A stretch of 64,000 nt of DNA. Origin: Achromobacter pestifer. GTDB taxonomy: Bacteria; Pseudomonadota; Gammaproteobacteria; Burkholderiales; Burkholderiaceae_B. Every line of letters begins with the position of its first letter. Position 1 is the first letter of the stretch. Location of the stretch: contig NZ_CP053985.1 in assembly GCF_013267355.1 (NCBI RefSeq), forward strand, positions 4,774,001 through 4,838,000, read 5' to 3'. A program made the translations under genes and the position numbers. The notes below the pieces were generated by a model. The model made no database searches and was not told the DNA's origin. It saw only the letters and a program-made list of their open reading frames with translations. Shown in pieces: positions 5,881 to 14,463 of the stretch.

Positions 5881-7689
5881 ATGACGATCAGAACTCTTTC
5901 TCTACAGCAACTGAAGCGCTCGGCCGAGAATTCGGCAGCGATGCAGCATCGTGTCAATGACGACGCGCCTGTTCCTCTAGAACCACGCACTTCCGGTGCG
6001 CTGGCAAGCCTGGCAGGGCGTTCCGTTCAAGTCCAGGACTATGGTCCGACCGCGGATGGCACGTTGCATACGCTCGCGGAGCGTTACGCCACCTTGTCGG
6101 CGGCCCAGTCCGATTATCCCTTCGTCACCTCGCTGGCCGAATCCATCGATGGCGTGGCCATTCAGGCCGCGATTGACGCGGCTTTCAGCAGTGGGATCGG
6201 CCAGGCGCAGTGCGCGGGGGGAACCTACGTCATCAATTCGTCTATCTACATGCGCGCCGGTGTGGAGTTGGTTGGCGACGGCAAGACCGTGGTTACGCAG
6301 CCCGACGGCTTGAACTTGCTGACCCTGATCGAGTTTGGCTACGCACATGGGGCAGGGTTGCGTGGATGCACGGTCAACGGCAACCGCAACAACAATGCGG
6401 CAGACTACAACGCGGTTCTTGTTCATGTGCGCGGGGCCAATGATGCGAAGGTCCATGACAACGTACTCGTTGGCAGTTGCGGATACGGCATCGCATGCAA
6501 TGGCGCACGCATGAGTGTCGTCGGCAACCACATCGAAGACACGTTCATGCACGCCATCGGTGTGTATGGAACCGTGGGCCAGGAGTCCCGGCACCTCATC
6601 CTTCAGAACAGGATCGTTCGCCCGGGCGCAGGGGCAATATTGCTCGGAACGGCCGATTACAGCATCATCGCAAACAATTCGATCTACTCTCCCATCATCG
6701 GCGGCCGCGATGCTCGGTTGCGCGTAAACCTGAATGGCGCGACCGTGTCCTGGGTGTCGGGCCCGAAGTTCGAAAATGTGCGGGTGGGCGAAGTGCTGGT
6801 TATCGACGGCGGCAAGGAGTTCCGCATCATGGCGAAGACCAGCGACACGCAATTGACGATAAACCCCGAAGGTAGCGCCCTGGCGTTGACAAACGAACTG
6901 GCGGCCATCGGGTGCGGCGACCTGATAGGCGTGATCAGTCAATTCTGCAGGGTTACGGACAACGTCCTGGTCGGCGGCGCTACGTTCGGGATCGGATGCA
7001 CGGTGGGGGGCAATGCCGTGAGCACCGTTGGCAACGAGATTGAGGGAAACACTCTGAGGGGGCAAGGAAAGCACGCCCTGGTCGTGGGTTGGGACACGGG
7101 GGCAGGGGGCGTTTACGACACCGTCCTGCGCGGCAACATGATCTACAACGCGGGCGACGCCGGTGGGAACAGCACATACGACCGCATCCCTGTTTTTCTA
7201 TCCGGTCAGACGCTCGGCAAGGTGGGCGGCGTCTTCGTGGAGGGTAATTACATCGTCGGCCCGGATGGCGACAGCCGCTGTCCATACTGGATGGGCACGG
7301 ACCTGAAGCTGGAGTACGGATCGGTGCTGGTCGGCCGAAATCACTCGATTCGCATGTTGAATCCCGGAATTTTCAACGACGTGGTGGCTGTGTCGCTGTC
7401 CGGCTGGGGCGACGCGGCAAGCGCTACCAATATCGTTTCCTACGGCCACTCCGTCCGCATGACGATCAATTGCGCGGGCGCCGGATTTACTGGCGGTCCG
7501 TCCTTCACGATCCACAAGATCTGCGATAGCGCCGAGCAACCTGCAATGGTCAAGGCCGACATCACGACCACCACCGGAGTGCTCGGACAGATGTGGGGCG
7601 AACAGAGCACCGGCTCGGGGCAGTGGCGAGCTACTTACTACGGCACGCCCTCCGCGGGAAACACTTTCGTCATCACCACGCGCGCTTGA
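5881..7689 (+). CDS. Phage tailspike-like protein with right-handed beta-helix
   Basis: A 602-residue protein starting at ATG 5881 behind CGGAG. Residues 50-110 (VQDYGPTADGTLHTLAERYA to IQAAIDAAFSSG) form the entry to a pectate-lyase-like beta-helix: an aspartate-rich opening, then an Ala-rich capping helix. Residues 110-460 show repeating parallel-strand coils with Asn ladders (GCTVNGNRNNNAADYN, DNVLVGSCGYGIACNG, NNSIYSPIIGG, DNVLVGGATFGIG). The last 120 residues look like a beta-sandwich trimerisation end. Such spikes bind or cut surface polysaccharide. It stands alone between two terminators, so it may be its own unit or a lysogenic-conversion gene. The catalytic residues cannot be named. 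Confidence 0.75.
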   Translation: MTIRTLSLQQLKRSAENSAAMQHRVNDDAPVPLEPRTSGALASLAGRSVQVQDYGPTADGTLHTLAERYATLSAAQSDYPFVTSLAESIDGVAIQAAIDAAFSSGIGQAQCAGGTYVINSSIYMRAGVELVGDGKTVVTQPDGLNLLTLIEFGYAHGAGLRGCTVNGNRNNNAADYNAVLVHVRGANDAKVHDNVLVGSCGYGIACNGARMSVVGNHIEDTFMHAIGVYGTVGQESRHLILQNRIVRPGAGAILLGTADYSIIANNSIYSPIIGGRDARLRVNLNGATVSWVSGPKFENVRVGEVLVIDGGKEFRIMAKTSDTQLTINPEGSALALTNELAAIGCGDLIGVISQFCRVTDNVLVGGATFGIGCTVGGNAVSTVGNEIEGNTLRGQGKHALVVGWDTGAGGVYDTVLRGNMIYNAGDAGGNSTYDRIPVFLSGQTLGKVGGVFVEGNYIVGPDGDSRCPYWMGTDLKLEYGSVLVGRNHSIRMLNPGIFNDVVAVSLSGWGDAASATNIVSYGHSVRMTINCAGAGFTGGPSFTIHKICDSAEQPAMVKADITTTTGVLGQMWGEQSTGSGQWRATYYGTPSAGNTFVITTRA

Positions 7690-7761
7690 GCGCAGCCAAG
7701 CGCGCATTTTGATGACCTGAGTGCAACGAGGTAGCGGAGCCAGCGCCTCGCCGCAAAATCA

Positions 7762-7791
7762 AAAGCCCGCAAGCGCAAGCCGCGGGCTTTT
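7762..7791. terminator. Bidirectional terminator at the prophage right end
   Basis: AAAGCCCGC pairs with GCGGGCTTT around AAGCGCAAGCC. It is flanked by A-rich and T-rich runs, so it can serve the tailspike gene and the facing minus-strand gene. Confidence 0.8.
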
Positions 7792-7796
7792 CATTC

Positions 7797-8048
7797 CTAC
7801 CCTTCAAAAGGACTCTTCTTCTTCCTCCGATTCACCGGCCGGAGGATTTCACCAGACTTCAACCGATACACGTCTTTACCCTCCCAGATCACGGCGCCGC
7901 CGGTGGAGAGGCGGCATTGCAACACTATGCATGGATCGGGACTTTCGTCCGTAGCGGGTTTCTGAATGATATGTCGCTCGATCCGGTATTGGTCTCCTGC
8001 TGCCGAGACCGCAATCACATCCTCCAGTCGTCTGCACGAGATTGACAT
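7797..8048 (-). CDS. Small uncharacterised protein at the prophage border
   Basis: An 83-residue protein. The chosen start (MSISCRRLEDVIAV) has AGGAGG 8 bp upstream; an upstream in-frame ATG at 8126 lacks this. It has alternating strands (VIAVSAAGDQYRIERHII, CIVLQCRLSTGGAVIW) and a very basic tail (RPVNRRKKKSPFEG), suggesting a small beta domain, perhaps nucleic-acid binding. No family was recognised. It converges with the tailspike over a shared terminator. Confidence 0.65.
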   Translation of the reverse strand: MSISCRRLEDVIAVSAAGDQYRIERHIIQKPATDESPDPCIVLQCRLSTGGAVIWEGKDVYRLKSGEILRPVNRRKKKSPFEG

Positions 8049-8153
8049 GATGAGCCTCCTTCTCTTGCGCCACGTTGAAACCTGTGGTGCTGAGCTCATC
8101 GTCTCGACTGGCCCTATCCCTGTCAATGCTGCTGCGGTCCATCATCCAAGCGC

Positions 8154-8208
8154 ATGCACGGCGCTTCCCTGGGGAGCGTCGTGCATACGCATGAGGCGGT
8201 GCATGCGT
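8154..8208. repeat. Two stacked inverted repeats upstream of the border gene
   Basis: ATGCACGGCGCT (8154-8165) faces AGCGTCGTGCAT (8175-8186), 11 of 12 paired, with a 9-base loop. Immediately after, ACGCAT (8187-8192) faces ATGCGT (8203-8208). They could be operators for the minus-strand gene or part of the prophage attachment region. Confidence 0.5.
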
Positions 8209-8298
8209 TTGGCCTAGGCTGTTTTCAAGGCCGCGCGGGTGTTGAAATGCGGTGGCGGTTTGAGGTATCGATGGCCGCCGCAAGGCCTGCGTCAGACG

Positions 8299-9261
8299 CT
8301 ATTCAAGCTTCACGTTGGCGGACTGGATGACGGCGCGCCATTTCTTGTAATCCGCGGCGATGGTCTGCGAGAACTGTGCGGGCGTGGTGGGCATGGCGGT
8401 GGCGCCTTGGGCCGCCAGCGCGTCCTGCACGTCCTTCGAGGCCAGGATCTTGTTGAGCTCCGTGTTCAAGGTCTGGATGATGGGCTTGGGCGTCTTTGCG
8501 GGGGCCAGCAGTCCGTACCAGACGCGCACGTCGAAGTCGGGGTAGCCGGATTCCGCGATGGTGGGCACATCCGGCATGGCCGGGCTGCGCTTGGCCGAGG
8601 TGACGGCGAGCGGGACCGCGCTGCCGGCCTTGATCTGCGGCGCGGCCGAGGGGATGGACGTGAAGATGATGGGCACCTGGCCGCCGAGCAGGTCGGCCAT
8701 GGCCGGGCCCGATCCCTTGTAGGGCACGTGCACGAGCTTGATGCCCGCCTGGAGCTGCAGCAGCTCGGCGGCCAGGTGCGTGATGGTGCCGGCTCCCGGC
8801 GAGCCGTAGTTGATCGTGCCGGGCGCCTTCTTGGCGGCGGCGATCAGGTCCTGGAGGGACTTGTACGGCCCGTTCTTGTTGGCCACGACCACCAGCGGGG
8901 CCTCGCCGACGATGCCTATGGGCTCGAAGTCCTTGACCGGGTCATAGGCCAGCTTGGCGTAGAGCGAGGGCGCCACGGCCAGGTTGTCGACCTGGCCCAT
9001 GACGATCTCATAGCCATCGGGCTTGGCGCGCGCGGCGGTGGTGATGCCTATGGTGCCGCCGGCGCCGGGCCGGTTCTCGGCGACGACGTTCCACTTGACC
9101 GAGTCGGACAGCTTGGCGGCGACGGTGCGCGACAGGAAGTCGGTGCCGCCGCCCGGCGTGAACGGCACGATGACGCGTATGGGCTGGTTCGGGTACTGCT
9201 GTGCAGCGGCGGGGGCGCAGGCGGCAAGCGCGCAGGCCGAGAACATTAGGGCACGTAGCAT
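8299..9261 (-). CDS. Bug family (TctC) periplasmic solute-binding protein
   Basis: A 320-residue binding protein. The start chosen is ATG 9261 (MLRALMFSACALAACAPAAA, a signal peptide) with GGAG 9 bp upstream; ATG 9276 adds METTT. The family pattern is clear: YPNQPIRVIVPFTPGGGTDF, then ENRPGAGG, the HVPYKGSGPAMADLLGGQV hinge region and PTIAESGYPDFDV. Bug proteins bind small carboxylates in the periplasm. No TctA/TctB genes are nearby, so it is an orphan. It is the last gene of the long minus-strand operon, 105 bp after the CoA-transferase. The ligand is probably the same acid handled by that operon. Confidence 0.9.
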   Translation of the reverse strand: MLRALMFSACALAACAPAAAQQYPNQPIRVIVPFTPGGGTDFLSRTVAAKLSDSVKWNVVAENRPGAGGTIGITTAARAKPDGYEIVMGQVDNLAVAPSLYAKLAYDPVKDFEPIGIVGEAPLVVVANKNGPYKSLQDLIAAAKKAPGTINYGSPGAGTITHLAAELLQLQAGIKLVHVPYKGSGPAMADLLGGQVPIIFTSIPSAAPQIKAGSAVPLAVTSAKRSPAMPDVPTIAESGYPDFDVRVWYGLLAPAKTPKPIIQTLNTELNKILASKDVQDALAAQGATAMPTTPAQFSQTIAADYKKWRAVIQSANVKLE

Positions 9262-9366
9262 GGTTGTGGTCTCCATTCCTTGGTGGGCGCGTCCGGTCGT
9301 GGTCGCCAGACGTCGGTTGCTGCGGGGATGCTGCTGACGCGTACTGCTGAATCGGGGCTGTAGAGG

Positions 9367-10554
9367 CTAGACGGTTCCTTTCTCGTGCAGTTCCCGTATC
9401 CGGGCGCGGGAAAGTCCCAGTTCTTCCAGGACCGCATCGGTGTCCGCGCCCAGCGCGGGGGCGGCGCTGCGGACCTGGCAGGGCGCATCGGCGAACTTGA
9501 TCGGAAAGCCCAGCATGCGCACCTGCTGGCCATCAGGGTGGGGAACGTCCATGGCCATCCGCTGGTCCGTGACCTGCGGGTCGTCGAACACTTCCTGCAG
9601 GTTCAGCACCTGTCCGCAGGGCACGCCATGCTGGTTCAGGCGTTCGATCCAGTAGTGGCTGCTTTGCTGGCGGGTGCGGGCTTCGATCGCGACCTTGACG
9701 GATGCGCGGTTCAGCATGCGGTCGGCGTTGCCCTGGAACTCCGGATGCGCGCGCAGTTCGGGCAGCTCCAGCGCGTCCAGCAGCTTCTCGTACATGGCGT
9801 CGTTGGACGGGGCGATCGCGACCTGGCCGTCGGCCGTTTCGAACAGCCCGTAGGGCGCGACGATGCCGTGGTCGTTGCCGGTGCGCGCAGGCAGCTCGCC
9901 GCTGGCGAAGTAGTTCGAGGCCTGGAAGCTGAGCAGCCCGATCATGCTGGACAGCAGGCTGACGCTGATGGAGTCGCCGCGGCCGGTGCGCTCGCGGCGC
10001 AAGAGCGCGGCCACCACGCCCAGCGCGCCGTTCAGACCGGCGGCCAGGTCGCTGATGGGCGGGCCGGCGCGCATGGGCGGATCGTCCTCGCCGCCGTTCA
10101 GGCTCATGAAGCCGCTCATGGCCTGGGCGATGAAGTCGAAGGCGGGCCGGTCGCGATAGGGACCGGACGTGCCGAAGCCGTTGATGCTGCAGTGGATGAT
10201 GTCCGGCCGCAGCGCTTTCAAGGCCGCGTCGCCGAAGCCCATCTTGTCCATGATGCCGGGCCGGTAGTTCTCGATCACGACGTCGCAGCGCGGTATCAAC
10301 TGGCGCAGGATGTCCTTGCCTTCGGCGCTGTACAGGTCCAGCGTCACCGAGCGCTTGTTGCGGTTGTAGTTGGCGAAGTACCAGCTCAGGCCGTCCTTGA
10401 TCACGCCTTGGCGGCGGATCGGATCGCCTTCGCCGGGCGCTTCGATCTTGATTACCTCGGCGCCCATGTCGGCCAGGATGGATGTGCAATACGGCCCGGA
10501 GATGATGCGGGTCAGGTCCAGGACGCGGATTCCGGTAAGTGGCATGGTTTGCAT
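9367..10554 (-). CDS. CaiB/BaiF class III CoA-transferase
   Basis: A 395-residue enzyme that moves CoA from a donor such as succinyl-CoA to an organic acid. The N-terminal motif GIRVLDLTRIISGPYC and ADMGAEVIKIE are diagnostic. The catalytic Asp is D140 in PAFDFIAQAMSG, where an aspartyl-CoA thioester forms. The length is normal for the family. It sits between the TRAP large subunit (15 bp upstream) and the Bug gene, in an operon that also encodes an HMG-CoA-lyase-like enzyme, so it probably activates the imported acid for cleavage. Confidence 0.92.
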   Translation of the reverse strand: MQTMPLTGIRVLDLTRIISGPYCTSILADMGAEVIKIEAPGEGDPIRRQGVIKDGLSWYFANYNRNKRSVTLDLYSAEGKDILRQLIPRCDVVIENYRPGIMDKMGFGDAALKALRPDIIHCSINGFGTSGPYRDRPAFDFIAQAMSGFMSLNGGEDDPPMRAGPPISDLAAGLNGALGVVAALLRRERTGRGDSISVSLLSSMIGLLSFQASNYFASGELPARTGNDHGIVAPYGLFETADGQVAIAPSNDAMYEKLLDALELPELRAHPEFQGNADRMLNRASVKVAIEARTRQQSSHYWIERLNQHGVPCGQVLNLQEVFDDPQVTDQRMAMDVPHPDGQQVRMLGFPIKFADAPCQVRSAAPALGADTDAVLEELGLSRARIRELHEKGTV

Positions 10555-10569
10555 CTGCTTGGTTTTTGG

Positions 10570-11850
10570 TCAGCCGCCCAGTCGCGGCAGCCACAAGGTC
10601 AGGGGGGGAAAGGCGCAGATCAGCGCGAGCACGATCAGCGACCATATGAAGAAGGGCACGATTTCGCGCACGATGGGGCCTATCGGGGTGCGGCCCACGG
10701 CGGATGTGACGAACAGCAGGATGCCGACCGGCGGCGTCAGCATGCCCGTCATCAGGTTCAGGATCAGGATCATGGCGTACTGGATGGGGTCCATGCCGAG
10801 CTGGGCGCCGATGGGCAGCAGCGCCGGCAGCGTGATGATCATGGCCGGCAGCGGCTCCAGGATCTTGCCCACCAGGATCAGGAACACGTTCACCGTCAGC
10901 AGCACCACCCAGGGTTGGTCGGAGATGCCCAAGATGCCCTTGGCGATGGTGGCCGCGACGCGCGATTCGCTGATCAGCCAGCTGAAGGGACCGGCGGCGG
11001 CCAGCAGGAACAGCACCACGGCCATGGTGCGCCCGGCCGAGTAGAAAGCCGATCCCAGCTCGCCCGGCTTCAGTTCCCGGTACACGGCCAGGCCCACGAA
11101 CAGGGCGTACACGGCCACGAACGCCGCAGCCTCCGTATCCGTCAGCAGGCCGAAGCGTATGCCGGCGATGATCAGGACGGGCATCATCAAGGCCCAGATG
11201 GATGCGCGCGTCACCCTGGCGCGCTCAGGCCAACTGGCCCGTGGACGCGATTTGTAGCCGTGGCGCCGCGCCTGCCAGGCGCATATGGCCATGTAGCCTG
11301 CCAGCAGCATGAAGCCGGGAATGATGCCGGCCAGGAACAGGCGGATGATGGACAGGTTGGCCAGCACCGCGTAGACGATCATCGGGATCGACGGGGGCAG
11401 GATGGGCCCCAGCATCGCGCCGCAGGCGATGACGGCTTCGGGATAGCCGCGCCGGTAGCCCTCGCGCTTCATCGAGGGGATCATCGCGGTGCCGATGGCG
11501 CTGGCATCGGCCACGGCGGAGCCGCTGATGCCTGCCATGACCAGGTTGGTGGTCAGAGAGACCTGCGACAGGCTGCCGCGCATATGCCCGACCATGGCCA
11601 TGGACCAGTTGATGAGCCGCAGCGTGACGCCGCCGCGGTTCATCAGTTCGCCGGCCAGGATGAAGAGGGGGATCGCGACCAGGGCGGTCTCGTCGATGCC
11701 GCCCAGCATCGACAGCGGCGCCTGGGCGATATCGACCCCGCCGCCGCCCTTGAACAGCATGCCTATGAGGGCGGCGGTGATCATCGCGAAGCCTATGTCC
11801 AGCCCGACCAGGATGAGCACGACGAAAAGCACGACGGAAAAGAGGATCAT
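10570..11850 (-). CDS. dctM: TRAP transporter large permease (DctM)
   Basis: A 426-residue membrane protein with about 12 hydrophobic segments starting MILFSVVLFVVLILVGLDIG. Recognisable DctM features include PLFILAGELMNRGG, GISGSAVADASAIGTAMIP, GPILPPSIPMIVYAV and the late TPPVGILLFV motif. It forms the Na+-driven channel with DctQ and takes substrate from DctP. Its ATG overlaps the DctQ stop by 4 bp, giving coupled translation. The length matches the family. Confidence 0.93.
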   Translation of the reverse strand: MILFSVVLFVVLILVGLDIGFAMITAALIGMLFKGGGGVDIAQAPLSMLGGIDETALVAIPLFILAGELMNRGGVTLRLINWSMAMVGHMRGSLSQVSLTTNLVMAGISGSAVADASAIGTAMIPSMKREGYRRGYPEAVIACGAMLGPILPPSIPMIVYAVLANLSIIRLFLAGIIPGFMLLAGYMAICAWQARRHGYKSRPRASWPERARVTRASIWALMMPVLIIAGIRFGLLTDTEAAAFVAVYALFVGLAVYRELKPGELGSAFYSAGRTMAVVLFLLAAAGPFSWLISESRVAATIAKGILGISDQPWVVLLTVNVFLILVGKILEPLPAMIITLPALLPIGAQLGMDPIQYAMILILNLMTGMLTPPVGILLFVTSAVGRTPIGPIVREIVPFFIWSLIVLALICAFPPLTLWLPRLGG

Positions 11851-12431
11851 GGATGCGCTCCCTGGGTATCGGGCTCGCCGCGCGCGAAGGCGTCTTGCGG
11901 CGCGGGGGCGTCGGGGATCAGCAGGCGCAGGGCCAGGAACAGCATGAAGAACACCATGCCCACGGTCAGCGAGGCGTAGCTGACGGCGTAGGTGAAAGGC
12001 GTTCCGACGATGTCCTGGAAGTTGCCGACGGCGACCACGTCCAGGCCCTTGTAGAACAGGGTCGCGGCCAGGACCAGCAGGCAGGCGTCGAACAGGCGGT
12101 CGCGCGCGCGCCGCACGCGTTCCGGCAAATGGCGGTCGATGATGTCTATGACCACGTTGCGGCGTTCGCGCAGCGCCATGGCCGCGCCGACGAACGCGCA
12201 CCACAGCATGCCGATGCGCGCGACCTGGTCCCAGGCGTCGAACTGCGTCTTCAGCAGATAGCGGTCCAGGACCTGGGCGAAGCAGAACACCAGCACCATG
12301 GCCAGGGTGAGGGCGACCGCGAGCCGCCCGATCCAGCACACGGCGCGGTCGGCGCGCAGCGCCAGGCTGCGCCAGCGGGAGGCCGCGTGAGGCGAGGCGT
12401 GCACAGTCGGCGCGGGCATGGGCGCGGCCAT
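11847..12431 (-). CDS. dctQ: TRAP transporter small permease (DctQ)
   Basis: A 194-residue protein with four membrane segments: LAVALTLAMVLVFCFAQVLD, the GMLWCAFVGAAMALRE segment, LFDACLLVLAATLFYKG and YASLTVGMVFFMLFLALRLL. The RRNVVIDII stretch between segments 2 and 3 is typical for DctQ. It starts 3 bp after dctP and overlaps dctM. Confidence 0.88.
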   Translation of the reverse strand: MAAPMPAPTVHASPHAASRWRSLALRADRAVCWIGRLAVALTLAMVLVFCFAQVLDRYLLKTQFDAWDQVARIGMLWCAFVGAAMALRERRNVVIDIIDRHLPERVRRARDRLFDACLLVLAATLFYKGLDVVAVGNFQDIVGTPFTYAVSYASLTVGMVFFMLFLALRLLIPDAPAPQDAFARGEPDTQGAHP

Positions 12432-12434
12432 GGC

Positions 12435-13457
12435 TTACTCCTGCATCTTCTGGATGCGTTCGACCATGCCGGCCGGCCAATCCTTGCCTTCATACTGCTG
12501 GTAGACGGTGGCCAGCGTCGCCTTGAACGCGGCTTTGTCGGGCTGCGTGTAGGTCACGTCGGCTTCCTTCAGGATCTTGACCGCGTTGTCGTCCAGCTCC
12601 TGGTCCAGCCGGGTGGCGACCTTGCCGCCCGCCTTGGCCGCCTCGGTCAGCGCCTGGCGTTGCCGGGCGTCCAGGCCTTGCCAGACGCGTTCGGAAATGA
12701 ACCAGCCGGTCAGCTCATAGGCGTGGTCGGTTGCCGCCCAGTACTTGGCTTCTTCGTGGAAACGCAGCGGGATCGACAGGTCAAAGCCGTTGTCCTGGCC
12801 GTCTATCATGCCGCGGCCCAGCGCGGTGTAGATTTCGGTCATGCCCAGCGGCACGACCTGCGCGCCCAGCTTCTCGAAGGTGGACTTCAGGATGGGAATG
12901 GCGGGAATGCGCAGCTTCAGGCCCTTGACGTCTTCGGGCTTGTTGATCGGCCGCGACACGGTTTGCAGCGCGCGCGGCGAGCGTATGCCGAAGGCGGCAA
13001 ACACCCGCACGCCGGATTTCTTGGCCACGTCGTCGAAGATCTGGGCGAATTCGTCGCTGTTGATGATGCGCTCGGCCTGCTCGCCGCTCTTGAACAGATA
13101 GGGCGCGTACAGGATGTTCAGCGGTTGGGCGCCGCGCAGGAACACCACGGACCCGAGGCCGAAGTAGCCCATGTCCAGCGTGCCCAGCTGCATGGAAGAG
13201 AGGATCTTGCTGATGTCGCCCAATTGGCCGTCCGTGTAGACGTGCACCTGCAGATCGTTCTGGGATTGCCTGGCGGCCTCTTCGGCAAAGGCGCGCATGG
13301 CGTGGTCCCAGGGACTGTTGGAGGCAGCGATGGTCGCGATCTTCATTTCCCGCGCCTGCGCCTGGCCCGCAGGCGCGAAGGTGCCGGCGGCGGTGATCGA
13401 AAGCGCCAGCAGGGCTGCCGAGGCGCGGACCAGATGCTGCGATATTTTCTTGTACAT
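12435..13457 (-). CDS. dctP: TRAP transporter substrate-binding protein (DctP)
   Basis: A 340-residue periplasmic protein. The start MYKKISQHL has GGAGGAGAC upstream and opens a signal peptide cleaved after AQA. DctP landmarks: the tail of VYTDGQLGDISKILSSMQLG, LKLRIPAIPILKSTFEKLGA, with the Arg that binds the substrate carboxylate, and PLGMTEIYTALGRGMIDGQ. It delivers an organic acid to DctQM. Its position next to CoA-transferase and lyase genes suggests a branched or hydroxylated short acid. Confidence 0.92.
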   Translation of the reverse strand: MYKKISQHLVRASAALLALSITAAGTFAPAGQAQAREMKIATIAASNSPWDHAMRAFAEEAARQSQNDLQVHVYTDGQLGDISKILSSMQLGTLDMGYFGLGSVVFLRGAQPLNILYAPYLFKSGEQAERIINSDEFAQIFDDVAKKSGVRVFAAFGIRSPRALQTVSRPINKPEDVKGLKLRIPAIPILKSTFEKLGAQVVPLGMTEIYTALGRGMIDGQDNGFDLSIPLRFHEEAKYWAATDHAYELTGWFISERVWQGLDARQRQALTEAAKAGGKVATRLDQELDDNAVKILKEADVTYTQPDKAAFKATLATVYQQYEGKDWPAGMVERIQKMQE

Positions 13458-13485
13458 GATGTCTCCTCCAGGATGCGGATCCGGC

Positions 13486-14454
13486 CTACCAGTTCCAGTG
13501 CACGGGCTTGAGCCCGGCGACCGGCGAATCGAACACCGCCAGGCGGGAACCATTGATGCAGCCCATGTAGGCGGTCTTGCGTTCTCGGCCGCCGAACGCG
13601 AGGCTGGTGATGTTCTGCAGCCGCTTGCTATGGTTGTCGTAGACCATGGGGCGGCTCAGGCGGTTGGCCAGGTATTCGGCTTCCAGCCTGTCGATGTGCG
13701 CGGCGTCGCCGTCCTCCAGCATGAGTTGCTGTTGCCCTTTCGCGCTGACGCGTATGACGCGGTTGGAGACCACGCTGACCACCCAGATGTGGCCCTCTTC
13801 ATCGACCGCCATGCCGTCGGGATAGGTGCCCTTGCCGAATTCCGTGATGACCGCGCGTTCGCCGAGGTCGCCGTTGGCGCCGATGCGAAAGCGCAGCAGG
13901 CGCCGGCCGAAGGTCTCGTTGACGTACAGGTGCGTGCCGTCCGGATCGGTGCGGCATTCGTTGGTCCAATGCACGTCCTGGGCCACGACGCGAGTGCCGT
14001 GCTTGTCGTGCACGGCGATGAAGCCGTCGGCGATGTCGCGGCGGAACTGATGGTCGCCATGGCGCACGGTGCTGACGCAGATCCACAGGCGTTCGCGCTC
14101 GTCCAGCCAGACGAAGTTGACGCTGGGCAGGGCCACGCCGTCGATCTCCATGATGTAGGGCTCGGCCGTGCCGTCGCGGTGCACGCGCCAGACTCCGCCG
14201 TCGTCGGCCAGGTTGGCGACGGCAAACGAGCCGTCGCGCAGCAGGGCGAAGCCGTTGGGTATCAGGCCGGGCTGGGCGCCGATCAGGCGCGCGTCGCCGT
14301 TGGGCAGGATGTGGCGTATGCCGCCGGCCTTGTCCGACACGTAGAGATCGCCGGCGGCCGTGCTCAGCACGCATTCGGGGCGGTTCAGGTTGACGCCGGT
14401 CTCGCGCACCGCCGAGAGGTCCAGGACCGCGCCGCCATTTGATTTGCTGTCCAT
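13486..14454 (-). CDS. SMP-30/gluconolactonase family hydrolase
   Basis: A 322-residue six-bladed propeller enzyme. Motifs typical of the family are RPECVLS near the N-terminus with the metal-binding Glu, IPNGFALLRDGS, TNECRTDPDGTHLYVNET and GTYPDGMAVDEEGHIWV; the Glu, Asn and Asp of these blocks bind the divalent metal. Members open lactones such as gluconolactone. It starts 9 bp after the lyase gene and is 28 bp before dctP. In this operon it may open a lactone form of the acid before or after import. No signal peptide is seen, so it acts in the cytoplasm. Confidence 0.85.
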   Translation of the reverse strand: MDSKSNGGAVLDLSAVRETGVNLNRPECVLSTAAGDLYVSDKAGGIRHILPNGDARLIGAQPGLIPNGFALLRDGSFAVANLADDGGVWRVHRDGTAEPYIMEIDGVALPSVNFVWLDERERLWICVSTVRHGDHQFRRDIADGFIAVHDKHGTRVVAQDVHWTNECRTDPDGTHLYVNETFGRRLLRFRIGANGDLGERAVITEFGKGTYPDGMAVDEEGHIWVVSVVSNRVIRVSAKGQQQLMLEDGDAAHIDRLEAEYLANRLSRPMVYDNHSKRLQNITSLAFGGRERKTAYMGCINGSRLAVFDSPVAGLKPVHWNW

Positions 14455-14463
14455 GCGGGCTCC

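Noticed and set aside
5881..7689. Diversity-generating retroelement acting on the spike, as in a Bordetella phage
   Set aside because: No reverse transcriptase, template repeat or adenine-rich variable repeat is visible near the spike gene or elsewhere in the prophage part.
9385..11979. 864-codon plus-strand frame opposite the CoA-transferase and TRAP genes
   Set aside because: It is an antisense shadow of high-GC genes: low-complexity Gly/Ala/Arg/His/Gln sequence, no domain, while the minus strand encodes clear families.
11853..13511. 552-codon plus-strand frame opposite dctQ and dctP
   Set aside because: Antisense shadow; the minus-strand frames carry signal peptide, membrane segments and good ribosome sites.
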